From ZLKRG08 sp046094385 (GTDB lineage: Bacteria > Actinomycetota > Actinomycetes > Nanopelagicales > Nanopelagicaceae), in assembly GCA_046094385.1 (NCBI GenBank), contig JBJTHJ010000106.1, positions 1 to 12,009 on the forward strand: DNA of 12,009 bases, in the 5' to 3' direction. Shown in pieces: positions 5,740 through 11,369 of the stretch. Position 1 is the stretch's first letter. The number at the start of each line of letters is the position of its first letter. The translations under genes and the position numbers were made by a program. A model generated the notes under the pieces. It ran no database searches. It saw nothing but the letters and a program-made list of their open reading frames with translations, and was not told the DNA's origin.

Positions 5740-6615
5740 ATGTCTTCAATTTATGATGCGCTAGATAAGGGAATTTTGATCTCTGATGGTGCGATGGGCA
5801 CGATGCTGCAGGGCAAAGGATTGACCGATGGTGGCGCTCCCGAACTTTGGAATGTTGAGAACCCTGGTGCAATCGAAGAGGTTCTCGAAGAGTATGCCGC
5901 GGCAGGTGCAAACCTAATCACCACCAATACCTTCGGTGGGACCCGTGGCAGATTACAGATGCATGGGTTGGAAGATAGATTATTTGAATTGAATAAAGCT
6001 GGCGCGCAGATTGCACGTAAAGTTGCAGATAGGCATCCGGGTTGTTATGTAATGGGAGATGTCGGGCCATCTGGTGAATTGATGGAACCAATGGGAACCA
6101 TGACTTTAGATGATGCGAAAGCGCTCTTTTCAGATCAGATCAAAGCTTTGGTCGCAGGTGGCGTGGATGCGATCTTGATTGAGACCATGAGCGACTTACA
6201 AGAAGTTGAAGCAGCGGTGAAAGCTGCCAAAGAGGTGGCTCCAAATCTACCGATCATCGTTACTTTCTCTTTTGATACAAATTTAAGAACCATGATGGGT
6301 GTCAAGCCAGCTGTGGCTGTAAAAACTTTGGCAGCCGAAGGCGTTCGAATCATCGGAGCAAATTGTGGTCGTGGAGTAGATGAGATGCGTGTGATTGCCA
6401 AAGAGTTGACTGAGGCCAGAGTTGATGGCGTTTACATAATCACCCAATCTAATGCGGGATTACCAAAATTAGTTGGCGGAGATTTTATCTATGACGGCAC
6501 CCCCGAAGAGATGGCCAAGTATGCACAAGAGATGAAAGCACTTGGGGTAAATGTAATCGGGTCATGCTGCGGTTCGACACCGGCGCATACTGCCGCGATG
6601 AAAGCTGCAATTTAA
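5740..6615 (+). CDS. Homocysteine S-methyltransferase family protein
   Basis: A 291-residue zinc-dependent methyltransferase of the homocysteine-binding family (BHMT, MmuM and the N-terminal module of MetH). It shows the N-terminal DGAMGTML (16-23), TTNTFGG (61-67), GDVGPSGE (106-113), IETMSDLQE (147-155), GANCGRG (206-212) and GSCCGSTP (274-281). C209, C276 and C277 are the three zinc/thiolate ligands. It is a stand-alone domain without the folate or B12 modules of MetH. The methyl donor is therefore probably betaine, S-methylmethionine or a protein partner and cannot be decided here. ATG 5740 is preceded by GGGGAG only 2 nt away, with a possible -10 TAGACT at 5713-5718. Its TAA stop abuts the ATG of the SDR gene, implying translational coupling. 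Confidence 0.93.
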   Translation: MSSIYDALDKGILISDGAMGTMLQGKGLTDGGAPELWNVENPGAIEEVLEEYAAAGANLITTNTFGGTRGRLQMHGLEDRLFELNKAGAQIARKVADRHPGCYVMGDVGPSGELMEPMGTMTLDDAKALFSDQIKALVAGGVDAILIETMSDLQEVEAAVKAAKEVAPNLPIIVTFSFDTNLRTMMGVKPAVAVKTLAAEGVRIIGANCGRGVDEMRVIAKELTEARVDGVYIITQSNAGLPKLVGGDFIYDGTPEEMAKYAQEMKALGVNVIGSCCGSTPAHTAAMKAAI

Positions 6616-7356
6616 ATGGCGTTGGCAGTTGTCACAGGTGCAAGTAGTGGAATTGGAGCTGCTACCGCAAAACTTCTAGCTGATAGCGGTTTTCAAGTGA
6701 TTGCAGCTGCCAGACGAATAGATCGCTTAGCAGAACTAGCGAAACAAGATGCCAATATCGAAGCACACCAATTGGATGTTACCGATCCAAAAAGCGTTGA
6801 AGATTTTGTAAATAAACTTAAAAATAGAGCAGTTGCGCTACTTGTAAATAACGCTGGCGGAGCATTTGATTCTGCGACCATCGAAGATAGCGACCTTGCA
6901 ATCTGGCAGAAAACCTATGAAGTGAATGTAATTGGCGCGCTAAGAATCACCAAGGCGCTGCTGCCAAATTTACGTGCAAATGGGAAGAGCCATATCGTCG
7001 TAGTCACCTCTACGGCTGGCCATGCGGTCTACGAAAAAGGTGGTAGCTACACCAGTGCAAAATATGCGGAAGTTGCTTTCACACAAACATTGCGCCTTGA
7101 GTTAAATGGTGAACCGATCAGAGTCACAGAGATCGCACCTGGCATGGTGAAGACCGATGAATTTTCTTTGATCCGCTTGGGAAGTAAAGAGGCTGCTGAA
7201 CGAGTTTATGAAGGAGTCGCCGAACCGCTACTTGCTGAAGATATCGCTGAAGCAATTAGATGGGTCGCGACGCTACCTGCGCATATGAATGTGGATTCGA
7301 TGATAGTCAGACCAGTTGCGCAAGCGGCAAACCATAAAATCCACCGCAAGCAGTAA
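6616..7356 (+). CDS. SDR oxidoreductase, YdfG-like
   Basis: A 246-residue classical short-chain dehydrogenase/reductase. The Rossmann motif is TGASSGIG (7-14), the arginines at 33-34 (ARR) suggest NADP(H) preference, and NNAG is at 78-81. The catalytic set is S132, Y145 and K149 (SYTSAK). The C-terminal stretch ending in the LPAHMNVDSMIVRPVAQ region (about 226-241) is typical of YdfG/serine-3-dehydrogenase-like enzymes, which oxidise short 3-hydroxy acids such as serine or 3-hydroxypropionate. The start codon directly follows the methyltransferase stop (TAA then ATG) and has no SD, so it is probably translated by coupling. The family call is strong and the substrate inferred. Confidence 0.93.
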   Translation: MALAVVTGASSGIGAATAKLLADSGFQVIAAARRIDRLAELAKQDANIEAHQLDVTDPKSVEDFVNKLKNRAVALLVNNAGGAFDSATIEDSDLAIWQKTYEVNVIGALRITKALLPNLRANGKSHIVVVTSTAGHAVYEKGGSYTSAKYAEVAFTQTLRLELNGEPIRVTEIAPGMVKTDEFSLIRLGSKEAAERVYEGVAEPLLAEDIAEAIRWVATLPAHMNVDSMIVRPVAQAANHKIHRKQ

Positions 7357-7366
7357 ACTGCTTCAA
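7354..7366 (+). promoter_or_regulatory. Leaderless-type promoter of the Pcs-like gene
   Basis: TAAACT (7354-7359) begins on the TAA stop codon of the SDR gene and lies exactly 6 nt before the ATG at 7366. No SD is present. This suggests that the Pcs-like gene has its own start of transcription inside the gene row. Confidence 0.45.
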
Positions 7367-8079
7367 TGCGCAAGACGGTAGCAGGTTACATAGTCCATTC
7401 AATTACCGCCTTTGGTGCAATTGCTGGCCTAATTTCACTGGAGCGTTTCATAAGCGGTGATATCAGAAGCGGACTTCTGTGGTTGATTATCTGCCAATTG
7501 ATCGATGGTTTTGATGGTCCGATTGCCCGCAAAATAGATATCCATCTACATGCCACTAGATTTGATGGCCACATCTTGGATTTAGTCGTTGATTATGTGA
7601 CCTGTGTGATGGTGCCAGTTGCCATGCTGGTTCGGTTAGATCTAATCGAAAGTGAATTTAGTTTCCTATATGCAGCCTTGATTATCTTTACAGGTGCGCT
7701 TTGGTTTGCGCGTACCGATCAAGAAACTGCTGATCATTGGTTCAATGGTTTTCCAGCAGCCTGGAATTTGGTAATCCCAACTTTCATCATTTTAGATACC
7801 AACGTAAAACTGGTAGAGATATTGATTATTTTGCTCTGTGTGCTTACTTTAACCACACTCAAATTCCCACATATGGTTAAAGTTGAATTCATGCGTCCAG
7901 TTACTTGGACCATGGCATTTATATATTTCGTATCTTTGACATGGCTCTCAGTGCAATATCCAAATGGCCCAAGTAGTCTTGAACCAGTCCTAGTGATCTT
8001 TCCACTATATATTTTCGCAATTTCTATCTATCACACTTGGAAAGTTCGAAATTTAAGCGTATCCTCGGTCAATGATTGA
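7366..8079 (+). CDS. CDP-alcohol phosphotransferase, phosphatidylcholine-synthase-like
   Basis: A 237-residue polytopic membrane enzyme with about 8 hydrophobic segments. The CDP-alcohol phosphotransferase signature is D50-G-P-I-A-R55 ... G68 ... D72 ... D76. The spacing between R55 and G68 is 12 residues, longer than in PssA/PgsA and as in the bacterial phosphatidylcholine synthase (Pcs) group, which carries DG-x-DGP-x-AR and a following FDG-x-x-LD-x-x-x-DY. The Pcs-like FP-x-x-WN (129-134) and the late FPHM-VKVEFMRP (167-178) also agree. Expected reaction: CDP-diacylglycerol plus choline (or a related alcohol) gives phosphatidylcholine plus CMP, at the cytoplasmic membrane. The family is certain; choline as substrate is inference. 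The 3' end overlaps mgtC by 8 nt. Confidence 0.82.
   Translation: MRKTVAGYIVHSITAFGAIAGLISLERFISGDIRSGLLWLIICQLIDGFDGPIARKIDIHLHATRFDGHILDLVVDYVTCVMVPVAMLVRLDLIESEFSFLYAALIIFTGALWFARTDQETADHWFNGFPAAWNLVIPTFIILDTNVKLVEILIILLCVLTLTTLKFPHMVKVEFMRPVTWTMAFIYFVSLTWLSVQYPNGPSSLEPVLVIFPLYIFAISIYHTWKVRNLSVSSVND
8037..8072 (+). promoter_or_regulatory. Promoter of the MgtC-like gene, leaderless
   Basis: TTGGAA (8037-8042), a 17-bp spacer and TATCCT (8060-8065) form the best -35/-10 pair in the window. The ATG at 8072 follows after exactly 6 nt. The promoter lies inside the last codons of the Pcs-like gene, so the MgtC-like gene can be transcribed on its own from a leaderless start. Confidence 0.6.
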
Positions 8080-8533
8080 TTTAGCAGCTTTCGAACTCTC
8101 GCAACAATTTGTAGTGGTCTTAAATGCAGCGATTGCTGCAGTCTTGGGTTCTGCAATTGGCTGGGAACGAGATCGTGCCGGTAAATCAGTTGGCCCACGC
8201 ACCATGGCGCTAGTTGGCGCATCCTCTGCAGCAGTTGTGAATATCGGACATTTCTTAAATGTAGGTGCAGATTTCGGGGATCCAACCAGATCAATGCACG
8301 CAATCATGACTGGTATTGGCTTTCTGGGGGCAGGCTTAATCTTTCAAACTCGTGATGCAGGCACCAAAGGTGTAACTACAGCCGCGACAGTCTTTGCCAC
8401 CGCTGCCATGGGTTGTGCAGTTGGCCTAGGTTTTCAAATTGCCAGCATCGGCTTGACTGTGATTATCTTGATCGTACTTCGCTCAACACACGTACTTGAG
8501 ATCACTGCAAATCGTCGCCATGATGACGACTAA
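8072..8533 (+). CDS. MgtC/SapB family membrane protein, short form
   Basis: A 153-residue membrane protein of the MgtC/SapB family. Family motifs are GWERDRAGK (30-38), PRTMALVG (42-49), GIGFLGAG (81-88) and the KGVTTAA segment (99-105). Hydrophobic segments lie at about 12-30, 44-64, 79-91, 102-120 and 122-137. It lacks the soluble C-terminal domain of Salmonella MgtC and corresponds to the short membrane core. MgtC proteins are linked to growth at low magnesium and to modulation of the F-ATPase, but the short forms are of uncertain role. The start ATG overlaps the preceding gene by 8 nt and has its own -10 box. It converges on the TSUP gene with only 3 bp between stops and no terminator. 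Confidence 0.92.
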   Translation: MIDLAAFELSQQFVVVLNAAIAAVLGSAIGWERDRAGKSVGPRTMALVGASSAAVVNIGHFLNVGADFGDPTRSMHAIMTGIGFLGAGLIFQTRDAGTKGVTTAATVFATAAMGCAVGLGFQIASIGLTVIILIVLRSTHVLEITANRRHDDD

Positions 8534-8536
8534 ATT

Positions 8537-9268
8537 TTAAAACCAATACTCCGTAGCAAACCAGACTGCGCTTAGCAGGCCGATCACAAAGATTCCCATC
8601 CGGTAAGCCTCGCGACTAAAGCGATCCACAACTTTGGCGCCAAAGAAGCCACCGATCGCGCAGCTAATGGCAAGAACCAGGGCAAAGGTCCAATTAACTT
8701 TGCCACTTACGATGTAGATGAAATTAGAGCCCAAGCCGGTCATCGTAACCACGACATTTTTGCTGATGTTGATATCTGAAACGCTACGTTTGGCATCACG
8801 AGCTAGAACGGCAATAGTCATGACACCTTGGCCAGGTCCAAAATAACCAGCATAGAAACCAATCGAAGTTAGCCAGAAATATTCGATTTTTTGCTTTAAA
8901 GGAGTTAAGTTCTCCTTAACTTTGATGAAGAGAGTAAGCGAAGCAATCAAAATCAAGATTGGCACCATTTTTTGGAAACCTTCGATGGGCATCAGAGCCA
9001 AAGCCAAGCCACCAATCACAGCACCCACCATGGAGTAACCAATAAGTACGCTCTCTGCTTTGACGATGTCTTTTACATATTTGAATTTCCCAAAGAGCGC
9101 TCCGATATTCGCAGTAGATACTCCAAGTGCATTGGTCATCGCGGCAGTTACGGGGTTTAAACCAACTGCGATCAGCGCAGGAAAGGAGAGGATTGATGCG
9201 CCGCCTGCAAAGCCATTTAGAAATCCAACGCTAAGGCCAACTACAAAGATTGCCACAATCTCAAACAT
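8537..9268 (-). CDS. TSUP (TauE/SafE) family membrane permease
   Basis: A 243-residue permease of the sulfite-exporter TauE/SafE (TSUP) family, with about 8 hydrophobic segments in two homologous halves. The first-half signature is GFLNGFAGGASILSFPAL (15-32) and the second-half counterpart is GFYAGYFGPGQG (about 137-148). Family members move sulfite, sulfoacetate, sulfolactate or other small anions across the cytoplasmic membrane. The substrate here is unknown. It is divergent from modA with just 31 bp between the two ATGs, so co-regulation with molybdate uptake, or transport of a chemically related oxyanion, is a reasonable guess. ATG 9268 has no SD; TATCCT lies 7 nt upstream on the minus strand, again suggesting a leaderless message. 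Confidence 0.92.
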   Translation of the reverse strand: MFEIVAIFVVGLSVGFLNGFAGGASILSFPALIAVGLNPVTAAMTNALGVSTANIGALFGKFKYVKDIVKAESVLIGYSMVGAVIGGLALALMPIEGFQKMVPILILIASLTLFIKVKENLTPLKQKIEYFWLTSIGFYAGYFGPGQGVMTIAVLARDAKRSVSDINISKNVVVTMTGLGSNFIYIVSGKVNWTFALVLAISCAIGGFFGAKVVDRFSREAYRMGIFVIGLLSAVWFATEYWF

Positions 9269-9281
9269 TGATTGAAGGATA
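9269..9281 (-). promoter_or_regulatory. Leaderless-type promoter of the TSUP gene
   Basis: On the minus strand, TATCCT (9281-9276) lies 7 nt before the ATG at 9268. The same hexamer serves the MgtC-like gene. A -35 at normal spacing would lie across the first codon of modA, and none is obvious. Confidence 0.5.
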
Positions 9282-9286
9282 GCCTT
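9275..9286. repeat. 12-bp palindrome in the TSUP/modA divergent spacer
   Basis: AAGG-ATAG-CCTT (9275-9286) is an inverted repeat with 4-bp arms. It overlaps the TSUP -10 box and ends 1 bp before the modA -10 box. It is well placed for a regulator acting on both promoters, but with 4-bp arms it may be chance. Confidence 0.3.
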
Positions 9287-9287
9287 A

Positions 9288-9300
9288 TATACTCGTTAAA
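9288..9300 (+). promoter_or_regulatory. Leaderless-type promoter of the mod operon
   Basis: TATACT (9288-9293) is a strong -10 match lying exactly 6 nt before the modA ATG at 9300. There is no SD. It is back-to-back with the TSUP -10 box, with 6 bp between the two hexamers. Confidence 0.6.
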
Positions 9301-10043
9301 TGGGGCGAAAACTCTTCTTATTTTCGGGTTTGTTAGCGCTTCTTAGTATCTTTCTTAACTTTCTTATTGCACCAAAGGCTTATTCTCGTAGCCAAGTTAC
9401 AGTTTTCGCGGCTTCTAGTCTCACTGAATCTTTCACAGAGCTGGCTAAACGCTTTGAAAAATCAAATCCAGGTGTGAAAGTAACTCTGGCATTCCAAGCC
9501 TCATCGACTTTAGCTACCCAGATCAAAGCCGGAGCGCCAGCAGATATCTTTGTCTCAGCAGGTATCAAAGATATGAAAGGTATTGCCAAAGGTAGAGATT
9601 ATTTGATTAACAGAGTAGTTCTAGCAGTTGCCAAAGAATCGAAAATTTCTAGCTTCTCTGATTTGGATAATGGCGTCATATGGATCCAATGTGCGATAGA
9701 AGTTCCCTGTGGGGCGGCGGCACAGAGAGCTTTACAGAGTGAGAAAATAAATGCCAAACCGGCATCGCTAGAACCCAAGGCAACCAGCGTGGTAGCCAAA
9801 TTGCTATCTGGAGAAGTTGATGCTGCGATCATCTATCGAACCGATGTGATTGCCAATCGTGATAAGTTGAAAATGATTGAATTTAAAGATCGCGCTAGCG
9901 CATCTACCATCTATCAAATCGCCCAATTGCGCAATAATCGTATGGCTAGTAATTTTATGACTTACTTGAACTTGCGCTCCTCGATCAAGTATTTACAGAG
10001 TAAAGGTTTTTCAATAGATGAGCAACAGATGAGTAACAAATGA
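9300..10043 (+). CDS. modA: Molybdate ABC transporter substrate-binding protein
   Basis: A 247-residue periplasmic-type (extracytoplasmic) binding protein that captures molybdate or tungstate for the ModB channel. The N-terminus is a signal peptide or anchor: basic MGRK, a hydrophobic core at about 5-24, and a possible cleavage near A27. There is no lipobox cysteine, so a lipoprotein is unlikely. The mature part begins with VTVFAASSL (33-41), with the ligand serines S39/S40. It continues with ASST (67-70), GAPADIFVSA (78-87), the CAIEVPCGAA segment (131-140), a Cys-containing variant common in actinobacterial ModA, and IIYRTD (177-182), with Y179 in the ligand-binding position. It is the first gene of modA-modB-mobA-moeA. 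An 11-bp tandem repeat straddles its stop and the modB start. Confidence 0.93.
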   Translation: MGRKLFLFSGLLALLSIFLNFLIAPKAYSRSQVTVFAASSLTESFTELAKRFEKSNPGVKVTLAFQASSTLATQIKAGAPADIFVSAGIKDMKGIAKGRDYLINRVVLAVAKESKISSFSDLDNGVIWIQCAIEVPCGAAAQRALQSEKINAKPASLEPKATSVVAKLLSGEVDAAIIYRTDVIANRDKLKMIEFKDRASASTIYQIAQLRNNRMASNFMTYLNLRSSIKYLQSKGFSIDEQQMSNK

Positions 10044-10054
10044 GTAATAGATGA
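10029..10054 (+). repeat. 11-bp tandem repeat at the modA/modB junction
   Basis: ATGAGTAACAA (10029-10039) is followed at once by ATGAGTAATAG (10040-10050) and then by the ATGA of modB. The second unit creates a four-codon ORF (M-S-N-R) whose ATG overlaps the modA stop as ATGA and whose TGA overlaps the modB ATG as ATGA. The arrangement could pass terminating ribosomes from modA to modB. The repeat is seen directly; the role is inference. Confidence 0.6.
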
Positions 10055-10821
10055 AGTTTGGGATTGTAATCAAGGCGATGGCGATAATCGCGGCATTTAT
10101 GATAATCGCGCCGCTATTTTCGCTGCTAACCAAAGTTCCTTGGAACGATTTCAGCTCGCAATTTAGCGATTTAACAGCTATCAAATTATCTTTGTGGACA
10201 TCTACCTTGGCAGCTGGCATCTCGCTCTTACTTGGGGTGCCGCTTGCTTGGGTTTTGGCTAAGAGCCAAGGGCGATTGGTTGGAGCTATCCGGCCATTGG
10301 TATTGGCGCCAATTGTGCTGCCACCTACAGTTGCAGGTATCGCCTTACTTTCCTTAATGGGTCGAAATGGATTTCTAGGCAGATACATATTTGAAATTAG
10401 CGGTTGGGCGATGCCATTTACAGAGAGCGCTGTGGTCTTTGCAGGTATTTTCGTGGGGCTGCCATTTGTGGTTTTGATCTGTGAGTCAAACTTTAGGCAA
10501 CTTCCAAAAGAGGTCGAAGATGCAGCGATCATAGATCGAGCAGATGGCAACGAACTCTTTCAAAAGATTGCGATCCCACAATCAAGAAGCGCTATTACCA
10601 CCGGTGCGATCTTGGCATGGGCCAGAGCGATGGGGGAATTTGGTGCGACTTTGATGTTTGCCGGATCGCTACCTGGTAGCACCCAAACTTGGACTATGTT
10701 GATCTACCAAGAGTTGGATATAGATGTCGATCGCGCTTATGCGCTATCGGTAGTGATGCTAACCATTGGAATTTCAATCGTCTTCTTCTTACGCAGACCA
10801 CTTCGTGAAGCTTTCCGATGA
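10051..10821 (+). CDS. modB: Molybdate ABC transporter permease
   Basis: A 256-residue channel subunit with six or so membrane segments. It has the ModB/CysW-type core: the substrate-channel stretch LVLAPIVLPPTVAGIALL (87-104) and the EAA loop EDAAIIDRADGNELFQKIAIP (about 157-177), which contacts the ATPase. These are followed by the highly conserved WARAMGEFGATLMFAGSLPG (about 190-209). It moves molybdate delivered by ModA across the membrane using ATP hydrolysis by ModC, which is not found in the window. ATG 10051 lacks an SD and is reached through the ATGA-rich tandem repeat, so translational coupling to modA is likely. Its stop overlaps the mobA ATG (ATGA at 10818). Confidence 0.94.
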   Translation: MKFGIVIKAMAIIAAFMIIAPLFSLLTKVPWNDFSSQFSDLTAIKLSLWTSTLAAGISLLLGVPLAWVLAKSQGRLVGAIRPLVLAPIVLPPTVAGIALLSLMGRNGFLGRYIFEISGWAMPFTESAVVFAGIFVGLPFVVLICESNFRQLPKEVEDAAIIDRADGNELFQKIAIPQSRSAITTGAILAWARAMGEFGATLMFAGSLPGSTQTWTMLIYQELDIDVDRAYALSVVMLTIGISIVFFLRRPLREAFR

Positions 10822-11369
10822 ATTTCATAGTTCTAACAGGTGGCACCAACAGACGTTTTGGTAGCGATAAGTCCGAAGCGCTGTTAGGTGGTAAAACGCT
10901 ACTAGAGACTTTGTGCGGCGCATTGCCAAGTGGCGAATTGATTATTGTGGGTCCAGAGAGTTCAGTTGCTGCAAAATATGTCCGCGAGGAACCCAGTTAC
11001 TCAGGTCCAGTAGCAGCAATCGGTGCCGGTATTGCACATTGCACCGCAGAGTTAGTTGCGATCTTTGCAACCGATATGCCATTTGCCCCTTTGTTATTGC
11101 CCAAATTGATGGCAAGCTTGCAAAGCGATGCAGCGCTGCCACTTGATGCAGAAGGCATCATGCAACCACTAGCTGGACTCTATAGACGCAGTGCGTTACA
11201 TCAAGCATTGGCAAGTTATGAGAATTTAGAGAATCAATCCATGAAATCTTTAACATCAAAATTGAAAGTAGATGAGGTTCCACTAGTTGAAACGGAGCTA
11301 CTAATCGATATCGATACTCCAGAAGCGCTTTCACAGGCTATTGCGTTGCAGAGTAGATTGGGGCTATGA
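10818..11369 (+). CDS. mobA: MobA-like molybdenum cofactor nucleotidyltransferase
   Basis: A 183-residue NTP-transferase that attaches GMP (MobA) to molybdopterin to form the guanine dinucleotide cofactor. MocA-type CMP transfer is the alternative. The nucleotide-binding signature is LTGGTNRRFGSDK (6-18), the usual L-x-G-G-x-S-x-R-M-G-x-DK. It is altered at two places: T-N replaces the small residue plus S, and F14 replaces M. The metal-site Asp D86 is in ATDMP (84-88), PLAGLYRRSA (117-126) resembles the family's P-L-x-A-x-Y block, and DIDTPE (164-169) closes the protein. Start and stop both overlap their neighbours as ATGA (with modB at 10818 and moeA at 11366), so it is translated by coupling within the Mo operon. 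Confidence 0.9.
   Translation: MNFIVLTGGTNRRFGSDKSEALLGGKTLLETLCGALPSGELIIVGPESSVAAKYVREEPSYSGPVAAIGAGIAHCTAELVAIFATDMPFAPLLLPKLMASLQSDAALPLDAEGIMQPLAGLYRRSALHQALASYENLENQSMKSLTSKLKVDEVPLVETELLIDIDTPEALSQAIALQSRLGL

Noticed and set aside
8031..8307. Overlapping minus-strand open frames (90 and 84 codons) opposite the start of the MgtC-like gene
   Set aside because: These are shadows of the MgtC-like reading frame. They have no family motifs and no start signal.
10011..10550. A 179-codon open frame antisense to modB
   Set aside because: It lies wholly opposite a clear ModB permease and its composition (Ser/Ala/Ile/Lys-rich, no family motif) is what the complement of a membrane protein gives. 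No start signals were seen.
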